A stretch of DNA of 64,000 nt from an archaeon (GTDB lineage Archaea > Iainarchaeota > Iainarchaeia > CSSED10-239): the NCBI GenBank assembly GCA_029563035.1, contig JAKQTP010000138.1, positions 372,001 to 436,000 of the forward strand, in the 5' to 3' direction. A program made the position numbers and the translations under genes. The notes beneath the pieces were generated by a model. The model ran no database searches. It was given only the letters and a program-made list of their open reading frames with translations, and had not been told where the DNA came from. Positions 1 through 7,690 of this stretch are shown here, piece after piece; position 1 is the first letter of the stretch, and the number at the start of each line of letters is the position of its first letter.

Positions 1-156
1 AAAGACAAAATTAAAGAGGTAGAGAAAGAAATAAAAGAATGGGAAAAAATAATATCTAAAACCTTAAATGAGATTATTGACAATATAAGTTTTGTAATAG
101 AAAACTATTTTGTTCCAATAGTTAATAAATTAGAAAAGAAAGAGGTAAGTTCATGA
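1..156 (+). CDS. C-terminal end of an unidentified protein (cut by window edge)
   Basis: Frame 1 is open from the first base to a TGA at 154-156 and encodes 51 residues rich in Lys and Glu, ending KLEKKEVSS. The charged, helical composition suggests a coiled coil, but too little is present to name the family. Its stop codon overlaps the ATG of the cyclophilin gene (ATGA), so the two are probably translationally coupled. Confidence 0.6.
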   Translation, partial: KDKIKEVEKEIKEWEKIISKTLNEIIDNISFVIENYFVPIVNKLEKKEVSS

Positions 157-746
157 AAAATAAAAAATTAGTTATTATCTTTTTAATTTTAGTAATCATT
201 TTAATTGTTTTGCTAATAAATATATTTTCAATATCTAAAAAGGACAAAAATATGAACTCAATAGTAGTTTTAGAAACAACAAAAGGAAATATAGAAATCG
301 AACTTGATACTAATCATGCGCCAATAACAACTACTAATTTTTTAGAATATGTTAATTCTGGTTTTTATGATGGCTTAGTCTTCCATAGAGTAATGAAGGG
401 GTTTATGATACAAGGTGGTGGCTTTACAACAGCTGGCATTCAAAAAGAAACAAACAGTCCAATAGTCCTAGAATCTAACAATGGCCTATATAACACAGAA
501 GGCACGATTGCTATGGCAAGAACCAAATCTCCTAACTCTGCAACTTCTCAGTTTTTCATTAATACTGTTGATAACAATTTTCTAAATTATTCATCAAGTA
601 ATCCTGGCTATGCGGTCTTTGGCAAAGTTGTTTTGGGTATGGAAGTAGTTAAAGCAATAGAAGCTGTAGAAACAGGAATTAATGCTGGTCATGAAGATTG
701 GCCAAAAGAAAATATAGTAATTATAAAAGCATATGTAAAGAAATGA
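153..746 (+). CDS. Cyclophilin-type peptidyl-prolyl isomerase, membrane-anchored
   Basis: A 197-residue cyclophilin that should catalyse cis-trans isomerisation of X-Pro bonds. Residues 7-27 form one hydrophobic segment, so the enzyme is probably tethered to the membrane with its domain outside. The catalytic signature FHRVMKGFMIQGGG lies near residues 78-91, with the active-site Arg in FHRV, followed by ATSQFFIN and GYAVFGKVVLGME, as in compact single-domain prokaryotic cyclophilins. A GAGGTAAG ribosome site sits just before the ATG, and the start overlaps the upstream stop. The next gene follows after 7 bp, so this is likely an operon. Family assignment is secure; outward orientation is inferred from the Lys-rich N-terminus. 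Confidence 0.93.
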   Translation: MKNKKLVIIFLILVIILIVLLINIFSISKKDKNMNSIVVLETTKGNIEIELDTNHAPITTTNFLEYVNSGFYDGLVFHRVMKGFMIQGGGFTTAGIQKETNSPIVLESNNGLYNTEGTIAMARTKSPNSATSQFFINTVDNNFLNYSSSNPGYAVFGKVVLGMEVVKAIEAVETGINAGHEDWPKENIVIIKAYVKK

Positions 747-753
747 GGGGTTT

Positions 754-1686
754 ATGTTACTTGCTTTATTGTTTTGGTTATTTGTATTTTTACTGAGTCT
801 TGGGTTATTGATATTTTCAGCAGACTTGTTTGTTGAGAAATCAAAAGAGCTAGGTAAGAACTTGGGACTTTCTACATTTTTAATTGGCCTAATCATTGTT
901 AGTATTGGCACAACCCTGCCAGAGCTTGCTTCTTCAATTTATGGGACATTAAAAGGAAGTTCTGAGATTGTTATTCCTACAATTATTGGTTCAGTTACCA
1001 CAAACATTTTTTTAGTTATTGGTACTGTTGGTTTTTTATATGGCACAAAGTATATTTACAAAAGCTCATTAAAGACAGACTTGTGGATGCTTGCTATTGT
1101 TGTTTGCCTTTTTGTTTTATTTATAATTGATGGTAATTTTACGCTACTTGAGGCTTTTTTGTGTGCAATCATTTATATAGTGTATTCGATTTATCAGTAC
1201 AAGTTATCAAAGCCAGCCAAATTAGATACTCCGATAAAAACAAACTCTTATCTTTGTGTTTTTTTAATTTTAATCTATTCAATATTGATATATGTTGGTT
1301 CAAAATATGTTGTAGATTCTATGCTTAATATTTCTAAAATTGTAGGGATATTTCCAGAGATTATTGCAATAACGGTTATTGCTTTAGGCACTAGCTTAAC
1401 AGAGCTTGTTGTTGGCATAATCTCAGTAAAGAAAGGACATCTTGACATTGCTGTAGCCAACATCATTGGTGCAAGCATAATTGATATTTTGATAGTTTCT
1501 AGCTTTTCTAGGTTCTTTGGTTTTATTATTGTTCCAACCCATATCTTCAAGATTGCAATACCAATGTTAGGCTTGGCTTTGATTTCTTTTATCTATGTTA
1601 TAATTGATAAAAAATTAACAAAAAAAGAAGGCTTTGTTTTGTTGTTATTTTATATTATTTTTATAATTCTTCTTTTTACATATTAA
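754..1686 (+). CDS. CaCA-family cation exchanger (Na+/Ca2+ antiporter, YrbG-like)
   Basis: A 310-residue polytopic protein with about ten membrane segments. It carries the two inverted alpha-repeat signatures of the calcium:cation antiporter family, GTTLPELASS near residue 53 and GTSLTELVVG near residue 211. The Glu in each is the known ion-coordinating residue. Expected to exchange Ca2+ (or another cation) for Na+ or H+ across the cytoplasmic membrane. A purine-rich GAGGGG ribosome site overlaps the stop of the cyclophilin gene. Substrate cannot be told from sequence. Confidence 0.9.
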   Translation: MLLALLFWLFVFLLSLGLLIFSADLFVEKSKELGKNLGLSTFLIGLIIVSIGTTLPELASSIYGTLKGSSEIVIPTIIGSVTTNIFLVIGTVGFLYGTKYIYKSSLKTDLWMLAIVVCLFVLFIIDGNFTLLEAFLCAIIYIVYSIYQYKLSKPAKLDTPIKTNSYLCVFLILIYSILIYVGSKYVVDSMLNISKIVGIFPEIIAITVIALGTSLTELVVGIISVKKGHLDIAVANIIGASIIDILIVSSFSRFFGFIIVPTHIFKIAIPMLGLALISFIYVIIDKKLTKKEGFVLLLFYIIFIILLFTY

Positions 1687-1701
1687 ATGTGGTGAAAAAT
1701 T

Positions 1702-1896
1702 ATGGAATGCAAAAAAGAAATTAACAAGAAATCTTGCAACTGCACATATGACTGTAAGAGAAAAGGCATTTGCTGTGAGTGTATTGCACATCACAGAAAA
1801 AATGGAGAGCTTCCAGCATGTTATTTTGACACAAAGACAGAAAAAACATATGACAGGTCAATAGAGGCATATCTAAAATCTAAAGATGTAAAATAG
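1702..1896 (+). CDS. Small Cys-rich protein (DUF6485-like)
   Basis: A 64-residue soluble protein with clustered cysteines: [20 protein letters not shown], then LPACYF. The order of CxxxC, CCxC, HH and PACYF matches my recollection of the small DUF6485 family of prokaryotic cytosolic proteins. A zinc or iron-sulfur site is plausible but not shown. A GGTGA ribosome site lies about 10 bases before the ATG. It follows the exchanger by 15 bp and faces the fibrillarin gene tail to tail. Function unknown. Confidence 0.7.
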   Translation: MECKKEINKKSCNCTYDCKRKGICCECIAHHRKNGELPACYFDTKTEKTYDRSIEAYLKSKDVK

Positions 1897-1897
1897 T

Positions 1898-2503
1898 TTA
1901 TTTCTTTTTTCCAACAATTATCATATGTTTCTTTTCAAAAGGGTCTAGTCTTCTTTTGTCAATGATATTAAACTCTTTTTCAAATTTCTTTAGTTCTTCA
2001 TCAATGATTGCTCTTGTGTCTTTTTGAGAAATAGCAGTTGTTTTAAGACTCAAAATCACATAGCCTTCTGGCTTTAAAAACTCCTTTGCATTCTTATTTA
2101 AGATTTCTATCTGGTTTTTTTGAGCAACATCTTGAATAATCAAGTCAACTTTGCAATCTAAAAGTGATTTGTATTCTTCTGGCTTGTTAGCATCTCCAAG
2201 TATTGGATAAAGGTTTTTTCTATGCTTACAAAGAAGCACAAACTTTTGCATGCTGTATGCTGAAAAATCAACTCCAAAGATGCTTCCTTTATCTACTATG
2301 TCTGAAATATAAGAACAAGTATAGCCTTCAGCAGCACCAAGATAAAGCACCTTAAAGTCTTCTTTTAATGGCAAGATAGTTAGTCCTTTCTTTAAGGCTG
2401 CACACACCTTTGAGCGTGTTGGATCCCAATATCTTTTCTCTTTAGTGTTTAAGTCAAAGGTAAAGAAATCTCCTTTTTCCTTTATAAGATTTTTTAGTGC
2501 CAT
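1898..2503 (-). CDS. flpA: Fibrillarin-like rRNA/tRNA 2'-O-methyltransferase
   Basis: A 201-residue homolog of archaeal fibrillarin, the SAM-dependent catalytic subunit of box C/D RNPs that 2'-O-methylates rRNA and tRNA. Landmarks: RYWDPTRSKVCAALKKG, the SAM-binding VLYLGAAEGYTCSYISDI, DLIIQDVAQ, and the C-terminal DPFEKKHMIIVGKKK. At 201 residues it is somewhat shorter than typical family members (about 225-230), mainly at the N-terminus. It lies two bases downstream of the Nop5 gene on the same strand, the conserved archaeal pairing of the two partners. Confidence 0.95.
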   Translation of the reverse strand: MALKNLIKEKGDFFTFDLNTKEKRYWDPTRSKVCAALKKGLTILPLKEDFKVLYLGAAEGYTCSYISDIVDKGSIFGVDFSAYSMQKFVLLCKHRKNLYPILGDANKPEEYKSLLDCKVDLIIQDVAQKNQIEILNKNAKEFLKPEGYVILSLKTTAISQKDTRAIIDEELKKFEKEFNIIDKRRLDPFEKKHMIIVGKKK

Positions 2504-2505
2504 AT

Positions 2506-3270
2506 TTATTTCTTTAATTTATTTTTTATTTTTTCAGATAGTTCTTTTCTTAGGTCTTTACCTGCAATATCTGCTTTGATTGCTATTGCTATCTTTGCAG
2601 AAATTGTTCTTGCAACTTTCCCTTTTTCTTTTTTGTTTAAGTTTATTAACAAAGGATGAGAATAAATAAAACCATATTTTGGCGTCTTTTTATTGCCTGT
2701 TCTTAATGCTCTAAAAAAGGAATTTTCTGCCCCAAGCAATTGTATGGTTGAAGCTGGAAATCTTGAAAGTCTTTCAAAAGAGCCTGCAACTTCAATCATC
2801 TTACAAGCAATCTTTGGTGTTGTAATTTCTGAAAAATTTGGAAAGTTGGTTTTTACAAGGTTTTCTTCCAGGTCCTCAAGATTTTTTTTAATATCAATTA
2901 ATGCTTGAAGGTTCTTTGCAAGATTGATAAATATTGTTTTTTCTTCTTTTTCTAGTTCTACAGACAAGCCCATCTCTTGTATTTCTAGAACCTTTTGTAT
3001 CTTTGTTTTATCAAGAGAAATTTTTTTTAATGTGCTTTCTGAGACATCTTCAAGAGAGCAAAGCCTTACATATTCCTCAACAGTTAGTTCTTTTTCAAGA
3101 TTAGGATAAAGAACATCTCCAATAATCCTAAGCTCTTCAAATATCTCATTTATGTTTTTAGGCAAGCCAGAAAGCACTTGAGAAATTGCAATAATTCTAG
3201 CATCTGGGCTTTGAAGTTCTTTTTTAATTTTTAAAATAGTGTTTTTGAAAAAAACTTCTTTTGCTTGCAT
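2506..3270 (-). CDS. nop5: Nop5/Nop56-type box C/D RNP scaffold, lacking the N-terminal domain
   Basis: A 254-residue scaffold protein that joins fibrillarin to the guide RNA in box C/D methylation complexes. Residues 15-130 form the helical coiled-coil region (RIIAISQVLSGLPKNINEIF). Residues 150-235 hold the Nop RNA-binding domain, with IACKMIEVAGSFERLSRFPA, QLLGAENSFFRALRTG and PKYGFIYSHPL. The fibrillarin-binding N-terminal domain usual in archaeal Nop5 is missing: only about 15 residues precede the coiled coil, and just 32 bp separate this start from the L35Ae gene. It is the upstream partner of fibrillarin. Confidence 0.92.
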   Translation of the reverse strand: MQAKEVFFKNTILKIKKELQSPDARIIAISQVLSGLPKNINEIFEELRIIGDVLYPNLEKELTVEEYVRLCSLEDVSESTLKKISLDKTKIQKVLEIQEMGLSVELEKEEKTIFINLAKNLQALIDIKKNLEDLEENLVKTNFPNFSEITTPKIACKMIEVAGSFERLSRFPASTIQLLGAENSFFRALRTGNKKTPKYGFIYSHPLLINLNKKEKGKVARTISAKIAIAIKADIAGKDLRKELSEKIKNKLKK

Positions 3271-3302
3271 GTTTTTTGAATTTGTATTTTTGAAATAGAG
3301 AT

Positions 3303-3566
3303 TTATTTAATCTCTACTTTCTGGCCAATTGCGTCCCCTGGCAAACCTTTCTCAAAGATTACTCTGATAATCCCTTTGTTACCATGAGCAGAAGCAACCT
3401 TGCCATTTATTACTTTCTTTCCAATTGTTGTAAAAACAACTTTCTTTCCAAACAATGGAGCAACAGATTCTTTGGTTCTGTATTTCTCATCATCTATCTT
3501 TATAAGTAAATGATTATTCTTTTGTGTGTTTACGCCCATTCTGTAATTCATTATTGTTCCTTTCAT
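3303..3566 (-). CDS. rpl35ae: Ribosomal protein L35Ae
   Basis: Encodes an 87-residue large-subunit protein found only in some archaea and in eukaryotes. Recognised by the opening KGTIMNYRMG, the middle VAPLFGKKVVF, and the C-terminal SAHGNKGIIRVIFEKGLPGD. The frame is open upstream to 3620, but the ATG at 3566 is preferred: a GGTGA ribosome site lies 4 bases before it, and the extra N-terminal residues are unlike the family. It is upstream of nop5 and flpA on the same strand, so an RNA-modification and ribosome operon is likely. Confidence 0.93.
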   Translation of the reverse strand: MKGTIMNYRMGVNTQKNNHLLIKIDDEKYRTKESVAPLFGKKVVFTTIGKKVINGKVASAHGNKGIIRVIFEKGLPGDAIGQKVEIK

Positions 3567-3644
3567 TTTTTCACCATTAATAAGCTTTAAAATAAGTACT
3601 ATATTATATTTAATAAACAAAGTATTTAAAAAGCTTGATTAATA

Positions 3645-4310
3645 ATGACTAAACAACTAGTTGCAGGGTTTGATGAGGCAGGAAGAGGCTGTGTCTTAGG
3701 ACCGCTTGTCCTGGCAGTTTGTGTGATAGACAAAAACAAGGAAAAGATGTTTAAAGATGCAGGAGTAAAAGACTCTAAGCTCTTGTCTTCAAAGCAACGA
3801 GAAGAACTATTTGAACTGATTAAAAAAGAAGCAGAAGAGTATAAGATAGTGGTTGTTCCTGCAGAGGAATTAAACATATTAATGGACAGATTTTCTCTTA
3901 ACGAGATAGAGGCGCAAAAAGCTGCCTTTGCTATAAGCAAATTAAAATCAACTCCTCTTTATCTTGTGTTTGATTCCCCAGATACCACAACAACAAAGTT
4001 TACAAAAAGAATAAAGGATAACTTAAAAGCCATAAAGCACGAATATAATTATAAAATAATTTCTGAGCACAAGGCCGATCTTAACCATCCATCTGTTTCT
4101 TGTGCATCAATCCTTGCCAAAGTTACAAGAGACGAGATGCTAAAAAAACTAGTTGGCTTGGATATTTCTGGTTATTCTTCTGATCCAAAAACAATCGATT
4201 TTCTAAAAGACTATTTTAAAAAGCACAAGAGCTTTCCAGAATATACTAGAATGAAATGGAAGACTGTTGACAACATAGTTAATGAGCTATACCAAAAGAA
4301 ACTGCTTTAG
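3645..4310 (+). CDS. rnhB: Ribonuclease HII
   Basis: A 221-residue enzyme that cleaves RNA in RNA-DNA hybrids and at single ribonucleotides in DNA. The N-terminal AGFDEAGRGCVLGPLVLAV holds the catalytic Asp-Glu pair (DEAGRG). The third acidic site lies in LVFDSPD and the fourth in SEHKADLNHPSVSCASILAK. The length is normal for archaeal RNase HII. A TATA-like TATTTAAAAAG lies about 20 bases before the ATG and no ribosome site is visible, suggesting a leaderless mRNA. The last four bases overlap the convergent marC gene. Confidence 0.96.
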   Translation: MTKQLVAGFDEAGRGCVLGPLVLAVCVIDKNKEKMFKDAGVKDSKLLSSKQREELFELIKKEAEEYKIVVVPAEELNILMDRFSLNEIEAQKAAFAISKLKSTPLYLVFDSPDTTTTKFTKRIKDNLKAIKHEYNYKIISEHKADLNHPSVSCASILAKVTRDEMLKKLVGLDISGYSSDPKTIDFLKDYFKKHKSFPEYTRMKWKTVDNIVNELYQKKLL

Positions 4311-4909
4311 ATCAAGTGAAATAATGCTTTTACACCAGTAAGTATAAAGTTAACACCCCAAGCAAGAGTGATAAGCCCCATTATTGTTGTTACTACTTGC
4401 ATTGTGGTTTTTGCTTTAGAAGTAACATCATGAAATTTGATTGAAAAATAAAACAATATTGCAATTATCGCAAGAATTATCCCTATGGCAATTCCTGTTA
4501 AAAACCTACCATAGTCAGATGCAGAAATTATGATTGCAGTGATTGTGGCAGGCCCGCTGATTAATGGAGTTGCAATAATTGAAGCAACGGCATGCACAGA
4601 ATCCCCTTCCATTTTTTCAAGATCATTAAATGATTTTCCAAGAGACATGTTTATCCCAAGAATAACCAAGATTATTCCTCCTGCAATCTTAAAGCTGTTT
4701 ATGTCTGTGCTAAATAATTTCAAAAGACTTTGTCCTAAAAAAAGAACAAGATAAGAGATAAAGGCTGCTAAAAGAACAGACAGTGTTGCAATCTTTATCT
4801 TTGCTTTGTTATTAAAACCTTTAGTGCTTACAAAAAAAACAACAAAACTAGTTAATGGATCTATAATTACAAAAAAAAGAACAACAAGAGAAATTAGTTT
4901 TGAAATCAT
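4307..4909 (-). CDS. MarC-family integral membrane protein (UPF0056)
   Basis: A 200-residue protein with six hydrophobic segments. The family-typical FFVIIDPLTSFVVFF near the start, ILGINMSLG in the middle and ATPLISGPATITAIII identify the MarC/SNT family. Members were once linked to multidrug resistance, but their transport role is unclear. Convergent with RNase HII with a 4-bp overlap. Membrane topology is supported; substrate is unknown. Confidence 0.88.
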   Translation of the reverse strand: MISKLISLVVLFFVIIDPLTSFVVFFVSTKGFNNKAKIKIATLSVLLAAFISYLVLFLGQSLLKLFSTDINSFKIAGGIILVILGINMSLGKSFNDLEKMEGDSVHAVASIIATPLISGPATITAIIISASDYGRFLTGIAIGIILAIIAILFYFSIKFHDVTSKAKTTMQVVTTIMGLITLAWGVNFILTGVKALFHLI

Positions 4910-4934
4910 ATAAAAGAACCGTTTTTTAATTCTA

Positions 4935-5007
4935 TGGTCCCACCCGGGATCGGACCGGGGATCTCTACCATGTCAAGGTAACGTCATAACCACTAGACCA
5001 TGGGACC
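4935..5007 (-). tRNA. tRNA-Val (anticodon GAC)
   Basis: The minus strand folds as a 73-nt tRNA including the discriminator A. Acceptor GGTCCCA pairs with TGGGACC. The anticodon arm is TTACC-TTGACAT-GGTAG, with GAC in the wobble-to-third positions. The T arm is CCCGG-TCCGATC-CCGGG. No intron and no encoded CCA. The 5' end at 5007 directly abuts the stop codon of the upstream TVP38-type gene, so it may be processed from a shared transcript. Confidence 0.93.
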
Positions 5008-5706
5008 TTATTTTTTCTCCAATTTACCTACATAACCATGTAGTTGTGTTTCGATTTTATTTTTATTTTGAAAGATGATAATTGAACCAACAATTATAAT
5101 CCCTATAATTATTAAGGACCAAAACAAATTTAATTTAGTAAGTTGATAGCCAATTAAAGTTAAAAACACAATTTGTGGTAATCTCCCTATTATCGTAACC
5201 AGTATATACTTCTTTAATTTGATTTTTGTAAATCCTGTCAGATAGCAAAAAGCATCGTGTGGTAATGGGGGTATTAAAAATAAAATAAACAAGGTTTTTG
5301 CGATATTGTCTGATTCTCCATCAATTTTATTTATTATTTTTTTATCAAGAATACTTTCTAAAAATGGTCTTCCAAATAGTCTTCCAATATAGAAAATAAT
5401 AACTGATCCAAGAACTATGCCAATAATAGAATAAAGTATACCCAAGGCTCCAAAAACATAACCCCCGACAATAATTATTGGTGTAGATGGAATAAATAAA
5501 AAAACCATTTGTAATATCTGTAATCCAATAAAAGCAAGTGGTGCCCAAATACCGTAACTTAATACAACTTCTTTAATCACAGATGGCTTTGTAAAAATAG
5601 AAAGATATGGCCAAACAAAAACAATTGCTGCAACTATAAGAAAAACAAATATGACTAAAGCAATAATTGCTTTTTTCCGTGCCTCTGTTGATGAAAAGAA
5701 ACGCAT
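5008..5706 (-). CDS. TVP38/TMEM64 (VTT/DedA-like) membrane protein
   Basis: A 232-residue protein with an N-terminal membrane segment at 14-33 and further segments. It carries the VTT-domain core: FIPSTPIIIVGGYVFG, then GSVIIFYIGRLFGRPFLE, LFLIPPLPHDAFCYLTGFTK and ILVTIIGRLPQIVFLTLIG. The FG-R and LP-P-D motifs are the family hallmark. Members are thought to act in lipid scrambling or membrane homeostasis; that is family knowledge. tRNA-Val begins right after its stop codon. Confidence 0.87.
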   Translation of the reverse strand: MRFFSSTEARKKAIIALVIFVFLIVAAIVFVWPYLSIFTKPSVIKEVVLSYGIWAPLAFIGLQILQMVFLFIPSTPIIIVGGYVFGALGILYSIIGIVLGSVIIFYIGRLFGRPFLESILDKKIINKIDGESDNIAKTLFILFLIPPLPHDAFCYLTGFTKIKLKKYILVTIIGRLPQIVFLTLIGYQLTKLNLFWSLIIIGIIIVGSIIIFQNKNKIETQLHGYVGKLEKK

Positions 5707-5853
5707 ATTTCTCTTTTAATTCTGTATTTTTTGAAAATAAGCTTGATTCTTGCTTATTTTAACAACCACTATATAAATATTTTGTTTTATTAATTATTTA
5801 TATTGTATAAATAATATATTAATGAATGCAAAAAATTAAAAAACGGAGTAGAT

Positions 5854-6462
5854 ATGAGCACAGCATCAAAATACATAAAAAAAACAATACAAAATGAATT
5901 TAAAAGAGAAAAAGACGAAAATTATAATTATAAAAAATTATATACAGACAGATTAATCAAGTATAGACGCTCAAAAGAAGCAGTCACAAGACTTGATAAG
6001 CCTACAAATATTCCAAGGGCTAGAGAGCTTGGCTATAAGGCAAAGCAAGGGTTTATTGTGGTTCTAGCAAAAGTTAGAAAAGGAGCTGGTTTAATTAGAA
6101 GACCAGTTAATGGCAGAAGACCAAAAAGAATGGGTGTTAATAAGATTACAAGAAGAATATCTATTCAAAGGATTGCTGAGCTTAGAGCTGCATCAAAATA
6201 TCCTGGTTTAGAAGTCTTAAATTCATATTTGATTGGCGAAGATGGTCAACAGAAATATTATGAAGTAATTTTGGTTGATCCTAATCATCCAAGGATTATG
6301 CAAGACAAAGATATCAATTGGATATGTTGGCCACAGAATAAAGGCAGAGTACATAAAGGAGTAACAAGCGCTGGCAAGAAAAACAGGGGTCTTGACAAAA
6401 AAGGCAAAGGCACAGAAAAGAATAGACCGTCAATAAGAGCAAAAGATAGAAAAGCAAAGTAA
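5854..6462 (+). CDS. rpl15e: Ribosomal protein L15e
   Basis: A 202-residue, very basic large-subunit protein of archaeal and eukaryotic ribosomes. Diagnostic stretches: RARELGYKAKQGFIVVLAKV, RRPVNGRRPKRMGVNKIT, LEVLNSYLIGEDGQQKYYEV and the C-terminal GLDKKGKGTEKNRPSIR. The length fits the family. A GGAG ribosome site precedes the ATG, and TATA-like AT-rich boxes lie at about 5800-5820. Two small membrane-protein genes follow closely on the same strand. Confidence 0.97.
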   Translation: MSTASKYIKKTIQNEFKREKDENYNYKKLYTDRLIKYRRSKEAVTRLDKPTNIPRARELGYKAKQGFIVVLAKVRKGAGLIRRPVNGRRPKRMGVNKITRRISIQRIAELRAASKYPGLEVLNSYLIGEDGQQKYYEVILVDPNHPRIMQDKDINWICWPQNKGRVHKGVTSAGKKNRGLDKKGKGTEKNRPSIRAKDRKAK

Positions 6463-6476
6463 AATGAGGATGCTAT

Positions 6477-6743
6477 ATGAATAATATTTTTTTAGCAACA
6501 TCTTTAGAAGATTCTATTTGGATAATATTATTCATAGTTTTTTCAATATCAATTTATGTTTGGGCAAAAAAACAAATTGGTAATGAATTAATTGCAATAT
6601 TAATTACTGGTTTTTTAGTTTTTCTTTTATTCTACAAATACCCAGATTTGATATGGTTAGTTGCTATCGGAGTAGGGATATACTGGATATTTGGAAGCGA
6701 TTTGAAAAACACAATAAAAAGCTGGACAGGAGTAAAAAAATAA
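6477..6743 (+). CDS. Small membrane protein, unrecognised
   Basis: An 88-residue protein with about three hydrophobic segments (residues 14-31, 37-54, 57-73) and a short basic tail. It starts 14 bases after L15e with a GAGG ribosome site, and the next membrane gene begins 1 base after its stop. No family recognised. The spacing suggests that the two small membrane proteins are made together. Confidence 0.6.
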   Translation: MNNIFLATSLEDSIWIILFIVFSISIYVWAKKQIGNELIAILITGFLVFLLFYKYPDLIWLVAIGVGIYWIFGSDLKNTIKSWTGVKK

Positions 6744-6744
6744 C

Positions 6745-7059
6745 ATGTTTGACTTTTTAAGTTTTTTTGTTATTGGCTTGCTTATTATCTTTTCTTTTCA
6801 ATATAATTATTATTTTATTGCACCAGTTGTTGTAATACTATATTCTATATTTTTTCCTAGTTTGATAAATTTACTTTTAGTCTTTCTTTTAGCAATAATG
6901 TTGTTTATAACTACAGCAGAAATCCCTCATTTATGGTTAATCATTTTAGGTGTGTGTAGTTTAATAATTATTTTATCTGCTATATTTAAGAAAGGTGGTG
7001 CTCCAAAAGAAGACGGTGGCGGTTACGAAGATTTATTAAAAATGCTTGGTAATCAATAG
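6745..7059 (+). CDS. Small membrane protein with Gly-rich soluble tail, unrecognised
   Basis: A 104-residue protein that is almost continuously hydrophobic from residue 4 to 79 (three or four helices). It ends in a short soluble tail, FKKGGAPKEDGGGYEDLLKM. No ribosome site is visible, because the ATG falls one base after the previous stop; termination-reinitiation is likely. It ends two bases from the convergent coiled-coil gene. No family recognised. Confidence 0.6.
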   Translation: MFDFLSFFVIGLLIIFSFQYNYYFIAPVVVILYSIFFPSLINLLLVFLLAIMLFITTAEIPHLWLIILGVCSLIIILSAIFKKGGAPKEDGGGYEDLLKMLGNQ

Positions 7060-7061
7060 CG

Positions 7062-7583
7062 TTACTTTAACTTGTTTAAAATATTTCTATTTTCTTCAAG
7101 AATATCTTTCATAATTTTAGTAAGGCCACTAATCTGCGCTTTAATATCACTTATCTGGGTTTCAAGACCAGACACTTGTTTTTTAATTTCTAAAATTGTG
7201 TTGTTAATTTCTAAAATTTGAGCATTATCTTTTTCTATAATTATGTTATCTTCTATATCTTCTTGATTTTTCATAACTTCTGAATCAATAACTTCTTTAG
7301 TTGCTTTTTCTAAATCTTCAGTTGTTACTTTTGGCTTATGATGTATTGCTTCTTCGGTTTTTGAATTTTCAGAAACATCTGGTGTTTCTGTTTCTGTTTC
7401 AGGTTCTGGTGTTTTGGTTTCTGTTTGCTTTGCTTTTTCTTTAGTTGTTGCATCTCTATAGTATTTATCAATATCTGCACTGTCTACGCCAATGTCTTTT
7501 AAAGTCTGATAGATTGTTTCCTTATCTACATTTGCTTCCAATAATTCAGTAATTGTATCTTTGATTAGTGTTGCATCTACCAT
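7062..7583 (-). CDS. Coiled-coil protein with small helical N-terminal domain, unrecognised
   Basis: About 173 residues from the ATG at 7583; an upstream in-frame ATG at 7595 is possible, but it lies inside TATA-like sequence. Residues 1-50 (DATLIKDTITELLEANVDKE and on) look like a compact helical domain. Residues 55-110 are a low-complexity Glu/Thr/Pro linker. Residues 115-170 are a heptad-rich coiled coil built on I, L and K (EIKKQVSGLETQISDIKAQI). It is divergently transcribed from the degenerate HerA paralog across 107 bp, so the two may be functionally linked. No family name can be supported. Confidence 0.65.
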   Translation of the reverse strand: MVDATLIKDTITELLEANVDKETIYQTLKDIGVDSADIDKYYRDATTKEKAKQTETKTPEPETETETPDVSENSKTEEAIHHKPKVTTEDLEKATKEVIDSEVMKNQEDIEDNIIIEKDNAQILEINNTILEIKKQVSGLETQISDIKAQISGLTKIMKDILEENRNILNKLK

Positions 7584-7690
7584 TATAAAAACCATTTATA
7601 TACTATAGCTATTAAAAATATATAATAAATAATTTATTTAAATGTTTTGATTTAAAATATGAATAAGGTAATAAATATTATATTAATAAC

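Noticed and set aside
4911..4925. String AAAAGAACCGTTTT shared with 33705-33718
   Set aside because: A 14-base match in very AT-rich sequence with few GC bases. Neither neighbourhood shares further bases, so chance is not excluded.
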